Assembly (NCBI GenBank): GCA_013141455.1
Contig: JABFQW010000138.1
Span: forward strand, 1-46,854
DNA: 46,854 nucleotides
Reading direction: 5' to 3'
Source: Bacteroidales bacterium
Lineage (GTDB): Bacteria; Bacteroidota; Bacteroidia; Bacteroidales; F082
Below are positions 1 through 9,019 of this stretch, piece by piece (the first letter of the stretch is position 1; the number at the start of each line of letters is the position of its first letter). The notes beneath the pieces are model-generated. The model saw only the letters and a program-made list of their open reading frames with translations. It did not search any database and had not been told where the DNA came from. The translations under genes were made by a program, and so were the position numbers.

Positions 1-1
1 G

Positions 2-637
2 GGTACCGGAATGGTTGGTGAAACTATTGGTACAAAATTGATCGAATTGGGACATCAGGTGATGATGGGCTCCAGAACAGCAAACAACGAAAAAGCACAG
101 GCTTTTTTAGCAAAACATGCTGGCAAAACCAGCATTGGGACTTTCGCCGATGCGGCAACGTTTGGTGAAATCATTTTTAATTGCACCTCGGGTGGCGGTT
201 CATTGGAAGCGCTTGCGTTGGCCGGTGAAAAGAACCTGAATGGCAAAATACTTGTGGATCTTGCCAATCCGCTTGACTTTTCAAATGGAATGCCTCCTTC
301 ACTTTCCTTCGTAAATACAAATTCACTTGGTGAAGAAATTCAACGGGCATTTCCTCAGGTTAAGGTCGTGAAAACATTAAATACGTTGTGGTGTGGTCTG
401 ATGGTAAATCCGCAGATGATACATGGCGGCGACCATACTATTTTTGTATGTGGTAATGATGCTGCTGCAAAAGAAACTGTGAAAGGCATTTTATTGTCAT
501 TCGGCTGGATTGAGAAAAATATTCTGGATCTGGGAGACATCACCAAGGCACGGGGAACCGAAATGTACTTACCGCTGTGGCTGAGTATTTATGGTTCAAC
601 CAATAATGGAGCTTTCAATATTAAAATCGTGAGCTAA
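2..637 (+). CDS. NADPH-dependent F420 reductase-like oxidoreductase (5' partial)
   Basis: The reading frame is open to the left edge, and the first codons read G-T-G-M-V-G-E-T-I-G, the glycine-rich NAD(P)-binding turn of a Rossmann fold. The ATG at position 11 therefore lies inside the motif and is not the true start; about 5-10 N-terminal residues are missing. The visible part continues with a second-strand region ending in GSR (NADP-type phosphate-binding serine/arginine), then 'VDLANPLDF' and 'VKTLNTLWCG', which resemble the F420-dependent NADP oxidoreductase / NADP oxidoreductase coenzyme F420-dependent family (PF03807). In organisms without F420 these proteins are generic NADP-binding dinucleotide reductases of unknown substrate, and no F420 genes are visible here. 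A GC-rich hairpin follows the stop codon. The family call is fairly firm; the substrate is unknown. Confidence 0.75.
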   Translation, partial: GTGMVGETIGTKLIELGHQVMMGSRTANNEKAQAFLAKHAGKTSIGTFADAATFGEIIFNCTSGGGSLEALALAGEKNLNGKILVDLANPLDFSNGMPPSLSFVNTNSLGEEIQRAFPQVKVVKTLNTLWCGLMVNPQMIHGGDHTIFVCGNDAAAKETVKGILLSFGWIEKNILDLGDITKARGTEMYLPLWLSIYGSTNNGAFNIKIVS

Positions 638-651
638 ATTGATTTTTTATT

Positions 652-677
652 GCCCCCAAACCCCAAAAAATGGGGGC
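652..677 (+). terminator. Candidate hairpin terminator after the oxidoreductase gene
   Basis: A 7-bp perfect stem (GCCCCCA / TGGGGGC) encloses a 12-nt A-rich loop, 14 nt after the stop codon. The downstream tract (TTATTAG) is only weakly T-rich, so this is a plausible but not classical intrinsic terminator. Confidence 0.45.
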
Positions 678-730
678 TTATTAGAAAAAATGATTTTACA
701 CCATTGAAATAAATGGAAGATTTTTGTTCT

Positions 731-933
731 CCCCCGATTCGGGCAATGTCATTAAGTTAACAGAAAATGCCACAAAAATTAACCGCAGAGAGCCGCAAAG
801 GTTTACGCAGAGTTTCGCAAAGAAGGTCGCCGAATAAGAACTCTGTGGCTCCCTGCGCTTTCTCAGCGAACTTTGCGGTAAAAACATTTCAGATTCAAAA
901 TCCTTAACTTAATGACATTGCCCGTTTCGGGGG
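731..933. repeat. MITE-like palindromic intergenic repeat, copy 1 (about 203 bp)
   Basis: Positions 731-760 and 904-933 are inverted repeats matching at 28 of 30 positions, with a perfect 21-bp core (740-760 versus 904-924, beginning CGGGCAATGTCATTAAG). The interior (about 777-887) is itself an imperfect palindrome made of 'ACCGCAGAG..CGCAAAG..ACGCAGAG' type units. There is no convincing protein: the reading frame that crosses it on the minus strand (696-887) is low-complexity repeat translation. The element fills most of the 335-base gap between the oxidoreductase and nuoN. A degenerate second copy lies near 35012-35180 in the opposite orientation. The structure (terminal inverted repeats, no coding capacity, two dispersed copies) fits a non-autonomous mobile element; I see no obvious target-site duplication. 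Confidence 0.75.
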
Positions 934-972
934 TCGTAGGGCAATTAGATTTCGTTTCGTAGCCAGCGAGTA

Positions 973-2469
973 TTAATTCCCCACAAATATATTCATCGAA
1001 TAATTGGCCCATTCTACTATTGGTGTGAAATATACACCGAAAAGTAAGGAAGGAATTGCCAGCATTAATACAATCGCAATGGTAACAGGTGAAAACACAA
1101 GCTTTGTTTTTGCGCTTTCTACATCGCGCAAATACATATTCCTGATGATTTTCGCATAGTAATATAACGAAACCACACTGTTAAGTACACCGATAATCGC
1201 CAGCCAGATATAACCTGAATTGATGACCGACGAAAACACGTAAAGTTTCCCAATGAAGCCCGATGTGGGTGGTAATCCTGCTAACGAAATAAGAAAAACT
1301 GTCATACAAACTGCCAAAACCGGCGATCTGTATCCCAATCCATTGTATTCATCAATATTTTCTGAATCTAATTTATTTGCGATGAGTTGCACCACAAAGA
1401 ATGCTCCCAGGTTCATCAACATATAAAAGACGAAATAAATCAATACTGCCGACACGCCATTGTCGTTCATTACCGAGACAGCCATCAGCAGATAACCGGC
1501 ATGAGCAATACTCGAATAGGCAAGCAGTCGTTTCATATTTGTTTGCCATACAGCCACAAGATTACCAAGTGTCATTGTCAAAACAGCCAACACAGCAATC
1601 ACATAATGCCAATCAATGTTACCCAATAATTGCCAGGCTTCTGAAGTTCCCGGAACTGAATCGAGCAGGCCTGTTTTGAAGAATCGTAACAACACAGCAA
1701 AACCGGCTGCTTTGGATGCTACCGACAAATAAGCGGTGATGGTTACAGGCGCTCCTTCATACACATCCGGCGTCCAAAAGTGAAAAGGCACAGCCGAAAT
1801 CTTATAACCAAATCCAGATAAAATCATCAGTCCGGATAATAAGAGCGGAAGGGTTGCAACGTTGTTTACTGATAGAAACTGATTGATCTCGAATAAATTA
1901 AGGCTACCTGTCAATCCAAACAGTATTGAAATTCCATAAATCATGATACCGGACGAAACGGCTCCGAAAATGACATATTTAAGTGATGCTTCTGAGGCAC
2001 GTTTTACTTCTCTGGTATAACCGGCCAACACATACGAGCTGATGCTCATCGTTTCGATGGCGACATAAATCATGATCAGGTTTGCTGAACCAACGAGCAG
2101 AAACATCCCGAATGTCATACCGATGATCAGCGTATAATACTCGCCAAGTTTGGTGTGTGCATTATGTAGTTCGTTCGAAAAGAAAGAGAATACGATAATA
2201 ATCAAACTCGACATCAGTACGATAAATTTCATGAACTGCCCGAAAGAATCGATGACCAAAAGATTGGCAAATGCTTTGTAGTTTACACCAGTCTGTTGAA
2301 ACAGAAAGATTCCGGCAATCACCAATCCGGCAATAGCAATATAACCGGCTATGTTTTTCGATTTCTTAAAAGCCATATCCAAAATCATGGCCAACATGAA
2401 AGTAACTATCAGTGTTGTTTCGGGCTTAAAAAGACTTATACTCTTAATCAGGTCAGATATATCCATCAT
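973..2469 (-). CDS. nuoN: NADH-quinone oxidoreductase subunit N
   Basis: This 498-residue polytopic membrane protein of the antiporter-like proton-pumping family is the NuoN subunit of complex I. Visible family signatures include 'SISSYVLAGY' in the region of the conserved glutamate helix, 'HFWTPDVYEGAP' around the discontinuous helix, and 'LISLAGLPPTSGFIGKLYVF' near the C-terminus. Length is close to the usual 450-500 residues. It is the last gene of the operon and is separated from nuoM by 135 nt of AT-rich DNA without a visible gene, a larger gap than elsewhere in the operon. The start ATG at 2469 gives an N-terminus that leads directly into the first hydrophobic segment. Confidence 0.95.
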   Translation of the reverse strand: MMDISDLIKSISLFKPETTLIVTFMLAMILDMAFKKSKNIAGYIAIAGLVIAGIFLFQQTGVNYKAFANLLVIDSFGQFMKFIVLMSSLIIIVFSFFSNELHNAHTKLGEYYTLIIGMTFGMFLLVGSANLIMIYVAIETMSISSYVLAGYTREVKRASEASLKYVIFGAVSSGIMIYGISILFGLTGSLNLFEINQFLSVNNVATLPLLLSGLMILSGFGYKISAVPFHFWTPDVYEGAPVTITAYLSVASKAAGFAVLLRFFKTGLLDSVPGTSEAWQLLGNIDWHYVIAVLAVLTMTLGNLVAVWQTNMKRLLAYSSIAHAGYLLMAVSVMNDNGVSAVLIYFVFYMLMNLGAFFVVQLIANKLDSENIDEYNGLGYRSPVLAVCMTVFLISLAGLPPTSGFIGKLYVFSSVINSGYIWLAIIGVLNSVVSLYYYAKIIRNMYLRDVESAKTKLVFSPVTIAIVLMLAIPSLLFGVYFTPIVEWANYSMNIFVGN

Positions 2470-2604
2470 GATTTATTCAAATTATTTTATAAAAATACAC
2501 AACACTTTATACACTGTATTTTGACTTATTTATTAATCGCAAAACTGCTAAAATTGTGACATCCAAATATTTACTATAGTCTTTAAACTTTAGCCTTTAA
2601 ACTT

Positions 2605-4233
2605 CTATAATCCGCCTATATAAACGAAAGGCTTCATGATTTCGATAAATTGATTCACACTGCCTGTCATTAAATTAAGGATTGGGTTTGGGTAAACACC
2701 CAAAAATATCAAGATAAAGGCCAACGGAATTAGCGCTACCATTTCCAAACCATTCACGTCATCAGTTTTGTAAATGAGTCTGGTTGGATCCCATGGTCCC
2801 TGCCATTTTTCGGGAAGTACGCCGAAGAATATTTTCTGCAACGCCCACAGCATATAAGCTGCCCCAAGAATGATACTTAATCCGGAAATGATTGTTAGTA
2901 CCGGATACGATTTGAAAGCACCTAAAAACACCAACACTTCGGAGATGAAACCACTCATACCAGGCAATCCGATCGCTGCAAAGAATGCAACTGCCATGAT
3001 TCCAGTATAAATAGGCATCTTTTTTGCCAGTCCACCAAAATCGTCGAGGCCTCTTGTGTGGGCCCTGTCGTAAATCACACCCACAATCATGAAGAGCATG
3101 GCTGTGATAATGCCGTGGTTAAACATCTGGAAGATGGCGCCAACCGTACCTTCGGGGCGCATCGAAGCCAGTCCTAAAATAACCAGACCCATGTGACTTA
3201 CTGATGAGTAGGCGATCAATTTCTTGAAATCGCGCTTACCAACCTTGTGTTGTCCGAGTGCGCATAAAGCGCCGTAAACAATACTAACCATACCTAACCA
3301 GGCAATCAAAGTCTGGAAATAACCGAAAGCATCGGGGAAAATCGGGAATGCGATTCTTATCATACCATAGGCGCCCATCTTCAACAAAACACCGGCCAGA
3401 ATTACTGAAATTGGTGTTGGCGCTTCAACGTGTGCATCTGGTAACCAGGTATGAAATGGAAACAACGGAACTTTGATGGCAAAACCAATAAATAGTCCCA
3501 TGAAGGCAACGTATCTAATGGTTGTATTTAATCCGCCAAATATTGAATCACCCCTGAAGTTCGCGGCATTCATCATTTCAATGATATTGAAAGAACCTGT
3601 ACTGTGATACAAACCGATCATAACCAGCAACATAAACACGCTGCCAACCAAGGTGTAAATAAAGAATTTGATGGCAGCATATTCCTTTCGCGGACCGCCC
3701 CAAACACCAATCAGGAAGTACATTGGTAACAACATTAATTCCCAGAACAGATAAAACAGGAAGAAATCGAGCGCACAAAAAACACCCATCATGGCTAAAT
3801 CGAGCATGAGGTACATGGCAAAATAACCTTTCACTGCCTTTTTAATGCCAAATGACGGAAACACAGCGACAAAACAAATGATCGCTGTTAAAAGAATCAT
3901 CGGAACACTGATACCGTCGATTCCCATAAAATATTCAATATTTATATTTCCAACCATGGGTAGGGTGGCAGTAATCCAACTCATCTTCTCAACAAACTGA
4001 AACGTCTTCAGGTTATTAACTCCGGCCAGGGCAGGATTATAGTTCAGATAAATGACGAGTGCCAGGATTAATTGCACAAAAGTGATCCCTACAGCGACCC
4101 AACGGATTATTTTTTTAGATAACTCCTGCCCTTTTTCATCCTTACCGGATGGTACCAGTAATATGATCAGAATCCCAAGAATTGGAAGAAAAGTTATCCA
4201 TGTTAAAATTGGAAAGTTCATTGTCCCTAACAT
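2605..4233 (-). CDS. nuoM: NADH-quinone oxidoreductase subunit M
   Basis: A 542-residue proton-pumping membrane subunit of complex I. Diagnostic segments are 'YLFWELMLLPMYFLIGVWGG' (with the conserved membrane glutamate), 'FPFHTWLPDAHVEAPTPISVILAGVLLKMGAYG' (the core proton-channel helix of NuoM) and 'GLPGMSGFISEVLVFLG'. Length is slightly above the usual 500-510. Two in-frame ATG codons lie four codons apart (4233 and 4221); the second is preceded by AGGGA, but the spacing is short, so the start remains uncertain by four residues. It follows nuoL by 33 nt. Confidence 0.96.
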   Translation of the reverse strand: MLGTMNFPILTWITFLPILGILIILLVPSGKDEKGQELSKKIIRWVAVGITFVQLILALVIYLNYNPALAGVNNLKTFQFVEKMSWITATLPMVGNINIEYFMGIDGISVPMILLTAIICFVAVFPSFGIKKAVKGYFAMYLMLDLAMMGVFCALDFFLFYLFWELMLLPMYFLIGVWGGPRKEYAAIKFFIYTLVGSVFMLLVMIGLYHSTGSFNIIEMMNAANFRGDSIFGGLNTTIRYVAFMGLFIGFAIKVPLFPFHTWLPDAHVEAPTPISVILAGVLLKMGAYGMIRIAFPIFPDAFGYFQTLIAWLGMVSIVYGALCALGQHKVGKRDFKKLIAYSSVSHMGLVILGLASMRPEGTVGAIFQMFNHGIITAMLFMIVGVIYDRAHTRGLDDFGGLAKKMPIYTGIMAVAFFAAIGLPGMSGFISEVLVFLGAFKSYPVLTIISGLSIILGAAYMLWALQKIFFGVLPEKWQGPWDPTRLIYKTDDVNGLEMVALIPLAFILIFLGVYPNPILNLMTGSVNQFIEIMKPFVYIGGL

Positions 4234-4266
4234 ATGATTTATTTTAAATTTATCTGTTTCCGAAAA

Positions 4267-6450
4267 TTAAATGAAAAAATACAAGAGTATCAGAATTCCT
4301 AAAAGTACAAATACCACATACGATTGAATGTGACCTGTTTGCAGCTTTCGCATCTTATTACCACAATAACCGGTGAAGTTTGCGACCAGGTTAACGGCAC
4401 CATCGATGACGTAATTATCAAAGAGCCCCACAATATAGCCGAATCCGCGTGTTACATAAGAACTTAAGTTTACCAATCCGTCAACAACATAATTATCGAA
4501 CCACGATAATGCTTTTGAAATGACGAGTAATCCATTTATAGCTGTAGCCTGATACAATTCATCGAAATACCATTTATTGTACGAGAAAGTGTGCAGGAAT
4601 TTAAATCGTGCTTCTAATTTGTCGGCGCTGATCGTTTTGTACTGATAAATCAGGAAAGCCAATAAAATACCTGATCCGGCAATCAGCAACGACAATATCA
4701 TGGCGATATAATGGAAATGGTGCGTTTCTTCCTGGAATTTATTCAGATAATGACCTGTTGTGTGTCCGGCTTTTGTTACTTCGTGAGGATTTTCGGCCGT
4801 TATCTCAGCAGTATGAGTGGCTCCTTCGGCCTGATGAACGGCAGGCGCAGCCTCTTCAGTTTTATTATTTATCAAAAAGCTCCATTGATAGGCATCAGGC
4901 ACAGCCGATTTTGGCTGGACTATCATCTTATGGAACCAACCTTTTGAAGCGTCGATCGGGTTGGGTGAGTAGAAAATCCATAACGACATGAAAGCGAGTA
5001 CTACCAAGGGAAGTACGATGGGTAATTTATTTTCTTTGGTATGTTTTGCAATTTCAGTTTTCGGTTCACCATGAAAAGCCACGATCGTAAGTCGGAACAT
5101 ATAAAATGCTGTCATACCTGCTGCCGTGAATCCGAGAACCGGAATAATCCAATGCCAGCCACCAGTCAGGTTTGCATAAGCTAATGTTCCGGCTAAAATG
5201 CCGTCTTTACTCAAGAAACCCGAAGTAAGCGGTATTCCCGACAGTGCCAGCGTAACAAACAAAAATGTCCGGTAAGTCCAGGGCATCGTCTTTCGCAATC
5301 CACCCATATTGTTTATATCCTGAGGATCGGTATGGTGATCGTGCATATGATGCATGGCTTGGTGCATGGCGTGAATCACGGAACCGGCGGCAAGAAACAA
5401 AGCTGCTTTAAACCAGGCATGTGTTACCAGATGGAAAAATCCGTTGGTATATCCGCCAACACCCAGCGACATGATCATAAAACCAAGTTGACTGACCGTA
5501 GAATAAGCCAATACTTTTTTAAAGTCAACTTGCGTGAGCGCTATGGTGGCCGAAATAAATGCGGTAATTGTCCCGATAACCGCAATGAAAGTCAAGGCAT
5601 CGGCAGTAAACATGGCAAATACCTTGGCAACAAGGTAAACACCGGCGGCAACCATTGTTGCAGCGTGAATCAAAGCCGAAACAGGAGTCGGGCCTTCCAT
5701 GGCATCGGGCAACCAAACATGCAGTGGAAACTGTGCCGATTTTCCGATAGCACCCATGAAAATACATATTCCGGCGATAGTCAGCATTGTCGGGTTGTCG
5801 AAAGGCATCACACCCGACGAAATACCGGCAAATACATCTTCAAACATGAACGAACCATACGTAAAGAACAGGATCATGATACCGATAAAGAATCCAAGGT
5901 CACCAATACGGTTGGTTATAAAAGCCTTTTTACCTGCATTGGATGCTGAATCTTTTTCATACCAGAACCCGATCAAAAGATAAGAACTGATACCCACCAA
6001 TTCCCAGAAAATATACATGATCAGGAAATTATTGGCAATGACAATGCCAAGCATCGAGAAAGTGAATAATCCCAAATAGGCGAAAAACTTCGAGTATTGC
6101 CGGTCATCGCCCATATAAACGGTAGAGAATAAATGTACCAGGAAACTGATGAGCGTTACTACTATCAACATGATAGCCGCGATGTTATCAATACCGATGC
6201 CAATATTTACCTGCAACGAACCGAGGTCGAACCATTCAATCCTGTTTTGAATCACCTGTATTCCGGCATACGAAGTAAGCTTGGTGAAGGCAACAATGAT
6301 TGCCAAACCCAGATCAATGCCCAGTATGCTTGTACCGATGACACCACTTATCTTACCTAATTTTTTTCCGAAAAAAATATTAATCAGGAAACTAAGCAAC
6401 GGAATCAGCAGTGTTAATATACTCAAAGGCAGTACTACGTCTTGTGTCAT
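4267..6450 (-). CDS. nuoL: NADH-quinone oxidoreductase subunit L, enlarged
   Basis: The distal proton-pumping subunit of complex I, carrying the long lateral helix at its C-terminus. Family motifs include 'IMYIFWELVGISSYLLIGFW', 'FPLHVWLPDAMEGPTPVSALIHAATMVAAGVYLVAK' and 'SGIPLTSGFLSKDGIL'. At 727 residues it is roughly 100 longer than the E. coli protein (613). Two His-rich insertions are visible: one near residues 363-375 (HQAMHHMHDHH) and one hydrophilic stretch at about residues 540-595 rich in A, E, T and H ending 'EETHHFHY'. Near the C-terminus two similar segments occur ('WFDNYVVDGLVN' and 'LFDNYVIDGAVN'), suggesting a small internal duplication. It is 30 nt downstream of nuoK. Confidence 0.95.
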   Translation of the reverse strand: MTQDVVLPLSILTLLIPLLSFLINIFFGKKLGKISGVIGTSILGIDLGLAIIVAFTKLTSYAGIQVIQNRIEWFDLGSLQVNIGIGIDNIAAIMLIVVTLISFLVHLFSTVYMGDDRQYSKFFAYLGLFTFSMLGIVIANNFLIMYIFWELVGISSYLLIGFWYEKDSASNAGKKAFITNRIGDLGFFIGIMILFFTYGSFMFEDVFAGISSGVMPFDNPTMLTIAGICIFMGAIGKSAQFPLHVWLPDAMEGPTPVSALIHAATMVAAGVYLVAKVFAMFTADALTFIAVIGTITAFISATIALTQVDFKKVLAYSTVSQLGFMIMSLGVGGYTNGFFHLVTHAWFKAALFLAAGSVIHAMHQAMHHMHDHHTDPQDINNMGGLRKTMPWTYRTFLFVTLALSGIPLTSGFLSKDGILAGTLAYANLTGGWHWIIPVLGFTAAGMTAFYMFRLTIVAFHGEPKTEIAKHTKENKLPIVLPLVVLAFMSLWIFYSPNPIDASKGWFHKMIVQPKSAVPDAYQWSFLINNKTEEAAPAVHQAEGATHTAEITAENPHEVTKAGHTTGHYLNKFQEETHHFHYIAMILSLLIAGSGILLAFLIYQYKTISADKLEARFKFLHTFSYNKWYFDELYQATAINGLLVISKALSWFDNYVVDGLVNLSSYVTRGFGYIVGLFDNYVIDGAVNLVANFTGYCGNKMRKLQTGHIQSYVVFVLLGILILLYFFI

Positions 6451-6480
6451 AATCTCTTTTTATATCAAATTATAAATTTA

Positions 6481-6789
6481 CTAACCTTTTAAATCGTCAA
6501 CTTCATCAATATTGACATGCCTGAAATTCTGATAAATATTCAAAACAATGGCCAGGGCGATGGCTGCTTCGGCTGCTGCGAGAATGATTACAAAAATTGC
6601 GGCAATATGTCCTTCAATATTCATTCCGCCATATCTGGCAAAGGCAATGAAATTAATGTTTGCGGCATTCAGCACCAGTTCCAGTCCCATGAGAACCATG
6701 ATCGCATGTTTGCGGGTTATGATGCCATATAAACCCAGCGAAAACAGTATCGCACTGATAACCAAATAATGAGTTAAACCTATTTCCAT
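6481..6789 (-). CDS. nuoK: NADH-quinone oxidoreductase subunit K
   Basis: A 102-residue protein with three transmembrane helices, the small membrane subunit of complex I. The open frame extends 28 codons further upstream into nuoJ, but the ATG at 6789 gives an N-terminus 'MEIGLTHYLVIS' and the canonical NuoK length (about 100), with a 13-nt gap after nuoJ. The conserved helix with 'MVLMGLELVLNAANINFIAF' carries the membrane-embedded glutamate important for proton transfer in the family. The second conserved glutamate is in 'AAAEAAIALAIVL'. Confidence 0.95.
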   Translation of the reverse strand: MEIGLTHYLVISAILFSLGLYGIITRKHAIMVLMGLELVLNAANINFIAFARYGGMNIEGHIAAIFVIILAAAEAAIALAIVLNIYQNFRHVNIDEVDDLKG

Positions 6790-6802
6790 AACCAGTCCTG
6801 TT

Positions 6803-7306
6803 TTAATGTTTTTTTCGTGCGATGAAAGCTGCCCCAACAATAGCAATAAGCAATAGCATGGAAGCGGCTTCAAAAGCCAACAGATAATTTGTTAATAATG
6901 CAGTGCCGATTTCATTTACTGTCGAATCGAGTGGTTTTGAATCGGCTAAATACCATTTTGAAGTGCTGAAAATCATGATGAGTGTCGCGGCAATAAGCAC
7001 AGTCAGCAAACCGGCAATACCTATCTGGATTTTCCCGATTTTTCCTGTTTTAACATCAACGCCAGTGATTCGGGTGGTGAGCATCACACCAAAAATGATC
7101 AGTACCAAAATGCCGCCGATATAAATCATGATCTGTGTGATCGCCAGAAAATCAGCACTTAACAATACGTATAAGCCTGCAATTCCAAAAAAGGCGAAAA
7201 GCAACGAGAATGCAGCATGCATAATGTTTTTCGTGAAAACAACGACTGCACCGAAAACAATAGTCAAGGCACTAAAGAAATAGAAAGCTATTGTTATTAA
7301 ATCCAT
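6803..7306 (-). CDS. nuoJ: NADH-quinone oxidoreductase subunit J
   Basis: A 167-residue polytopic membrane subunit of complex I, with about five hydrophobic helices. The segment 'ALLFAFFGIAGLYVLLSADFLAITQIMIYIGGILVLIIFGVML' is the characteristic NuoJ core that contains the pi-bulge helix TM3 in the family. The C-terminus ends 'GAAFIARKKH', similar to other members. Gap to nuoI is 52 nt and to nuoK 13 nt. Confidence 0.95.
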   Translation of the reverse strand: MDLITIAFYFFSALTIVFGAVVVFTKNIMHAAFSLLFAFFGIAGLYVLLSADFLAITQIMIYIGGILVLIIFGVMLTTRITGVDVKTGKIGKIQIGIAGLLTVLIAATLIMIFSTSKWYLADSKPLDSTVNEIGTALLTNYLLAFEAASMLLLIAIVGAAFIARKKH

Positions 7307-7358
7307 TTTTTTATTTATTTACTGTCAAATTCTTTAACATTCCGTGTATAAAATCCTT

Positions 7359-7925
7359 CTATTCAGTCGTTTTATCTGCTGTCTTGTTATCAGCCGGTTT
7401 CTTGTCAGTTTCAGGATGACAAACTTTTTCCTGGGTGCGAAATTCAGCCAATAACCGTTCCTTCTCAATCACCTGTTCGGGTGTCAGTGTCTGAAATTTA
7501 TATACCAGGTTTTCCCGCTTATATTCCGAATATTCATATTCGGTTGTGTGATTTATCGCATCGGACGGACAAGCGGCAGTGCATAACCCACAGTAACAGC
7601 ATTTGGCAAAATCAATCTCGTATCTCGAAACCCAGAGTTTACGGTCTTTACCATTAAAATGGACCTCCTGCTGCGGATCGTTGGGCGAAACCCTGATTGT
7701 TTCAACGGTGATACAATTTACCGGACAGGCTATGGCGCAACTGTTACATCCGTTGCATTTGCTCATTTCAAGATACAGCCTGTTTCGGGCTTTCTCAGGC
7801 AAGGTAAATCTTTGGTCGGGATATTGAATGGTTACCTTTTTAACAAACAAATGTTTCCAGGTAATTTTCATGCCGATGAAAGAGCTTGATAATCCTGCCC
7901 AAATATTTTTAATATATTGAATCAT
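7359..7925 (-). CDS. nuoI: NADH-quinone oxidoreductase subunit I (2x[4Fe-4S] ferredoxin)
   Basis: A 188-residue iron-sulfur subunit that binds clusters N6a and N6b in the quinone-reducing module. Two ferredoxin motifs C-x2-C-x2-C-x3-CP are directly visible: C57, C60, C63, C67 and C109, C112, C115, C119. The N-terminal 30 residues form an amphipathic/hydrophobic segment that docks to the membrane. The C-terminal tail (about residues 165-188) is a lysine/threonine/aspartate-rich low-complexity extension that is not part of the fold. It is 13 nt downstream of nuoH. Since nuoE, nuoF and nuoG are absent, these clusters are the electron entry point visible in this locus. Confidence 0.96.
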   Translation of the reverse strand: MIQYIKNIWAGLSSSFIGMKITWKHLFVKKVTIQYPDQRFTLPEKARNRLYLEMSKCNGCNSCAIACPVNCITVETIRVSPNDPQQEVHFNGKDRKLWVSRYEIDFAKCCYCGLCTAACPSDAINHTTEYEYSEYKRENLVYKFQTLTPEQVIEKERLLAEFRTQEKVCHPETDKKPADNKTADKTTE

Positions 7926-7938
7926 ATCTTTATCGGTC

Positions 7939-8991
7939 CTATTTTAACATTACGAATAAACTGATTGCCATGAAACAAATGAATGACAGAGGCAACAACA
8001 CTTTCCATCCGATATACATCAGCTGGTCAACCCTGAACCTTGGCAATGTCCACCTAATCCATATCTGAACGAGTACTACTGAAAATGCTTTGGAAACGAA
8101 CCAGAAAACTCCCCAGAACGGGCCTTGCATAAAGGTGTTGAAAGGTGAATTCCACCCGCCAAGAAAAATGGTAGTGAGTACAGCTGCAACAACAAACATA
8201 TTGGCATATTCGGCAAAAAAGAACATAGCGAATTTCATTCCACCGTATTCGGTGTGAAAACCAGCGACCAATTCCGATTCACCTTCAGGAATATCGAAGG
8301 GGACACGGTTAGTTTCGGCTAAAGACGATATAAAATAGATCAGCCCAAGCCCTAAGGTGAACGGAATCACCCATATTTTGGCAAGGGTGCCGGGTCCGCC
8401 AAAGATAAACCAGTTCCAAAACCAACCCGTTTGTAGTTTGTTTATTTCCTGCATATTCATAGTCGAAGCAAGAACCACGATAGATAAAACTGCCATGGCA
8501 GCCGGCACTTCGTAACTGATCAACTGGGCAACCGAACGCATTGCACCCATGAGCGAATATTTGTTGTTGGAAGCCCATCCGCCCATCACGATACCGATGG
8601 CACTGATCGAACCTACGGCAAATATATAAAACAGACCCAGATTGATTCCGGCGGGAACAAAATACTCACTGAACGGAATCACGGCAAAAGCCGCATAAGC
8701 ACCCGTAAATATGATGAATGGTGCCAGGTTATAAAGCAGTTTGCTCGATTTGTCGGGGGTGATATCTTCCTTTTGAATCAGTTTTACTACCTCAGCAATA
8801 GGCTGCATTATTCCCCATGGCCCGGTCCGCATTGGTCCGAGACGTTCCTGAATCCATGCCGAAACTTTCAATTCGGCAAGAATAGCAACCAATGCATAAA
8901 CTAAAACAAACATCAGGGGAAGTGATATTACCAGTACTACTGATATGATATTCCTACCGAGCAGATCATATAAAAAGTTAACATTCTCCAT
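7939..8991 (-). CDS. nuoH: NADH-quinone oxidoreductase subunit H
   Basis: A 350-residue membrane subunit forming the quinone-chamber floor and the joint between the peripheral and membrane arms. Signature segments: 'ERLGPMRTGPWGIMQPIAEVVKLIQKED', 'AETNRVPFDIPEGESELVAGFHTEYGGMKFAMFFFAEYANM' (the highly conserved acidic loop of the family) and 'WIRWTLPRFRVDQLM'. Length matches the family (320-360). It directly follows nuoD with a 28-nt gap, the position where nuoE, nuoF and nuoG would sit in a 14-gene operon. Confidence 0.96.
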   Translation of the reverse strand: MENVNFLYDLLGRNIISVVLVISLPLMFVLVYALVAILAELKVSAWIQERLGPMRTGPWGIMQPIAEVVKLIQKEDITPDKSSKLLYNLAPFIIFTGAYAAFAVIPFSEYFVPAGINLGLFYIFAVGSISAIGIVMGGWASNNKYSLMGAMRSVAQLISYEVPAAMAVLSIVVLASTMNMQEINKLQTGWFWNWFIFGGPGTLAKIWVIPFTLGLGLIYFISSLAETNRVPFDIPEGESELVAGFHTEYGGMKFAMFFFAEYANMFVVAAVLTTIFLGGWNSPFNTFMQGPFWGVFWFVSKAFSVVLVQIWIRWTLPRFRVDQLMYIGWKVLLPLSFICFMAISLFVMLK

Positions 8992-9019
8992 TGCTTAACT
9001 TAAATTTATTTCAATTTAA

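Noticed and set aside
696-887. 63-codon minus-strand frame across the palindromic repeat
   Set aside because: Its translation consists of the repeat units, has no family resemblance, and lies wholly in a non-coding inverted-repeat element.
731-933. CRISPR array
   Set aside because: The repeat units are not regularly spaced and form one large palindrome with terminal inverted repeats, without unique spacers.
5332-5949. 205-codon plus-strand frame opposite nuoL
   Set aside because: It lies entirely inside nuoL on the opposite strand; the translation is basic and low in hydrophobic order, as expected of a shadow frame.
6790-6873. 28-codon upstream extension of nuoK
   Set aside because: It overlaps nuoJ and would add a non-homologous segment; the ATG at 6789 gives the canonical NuoK length.
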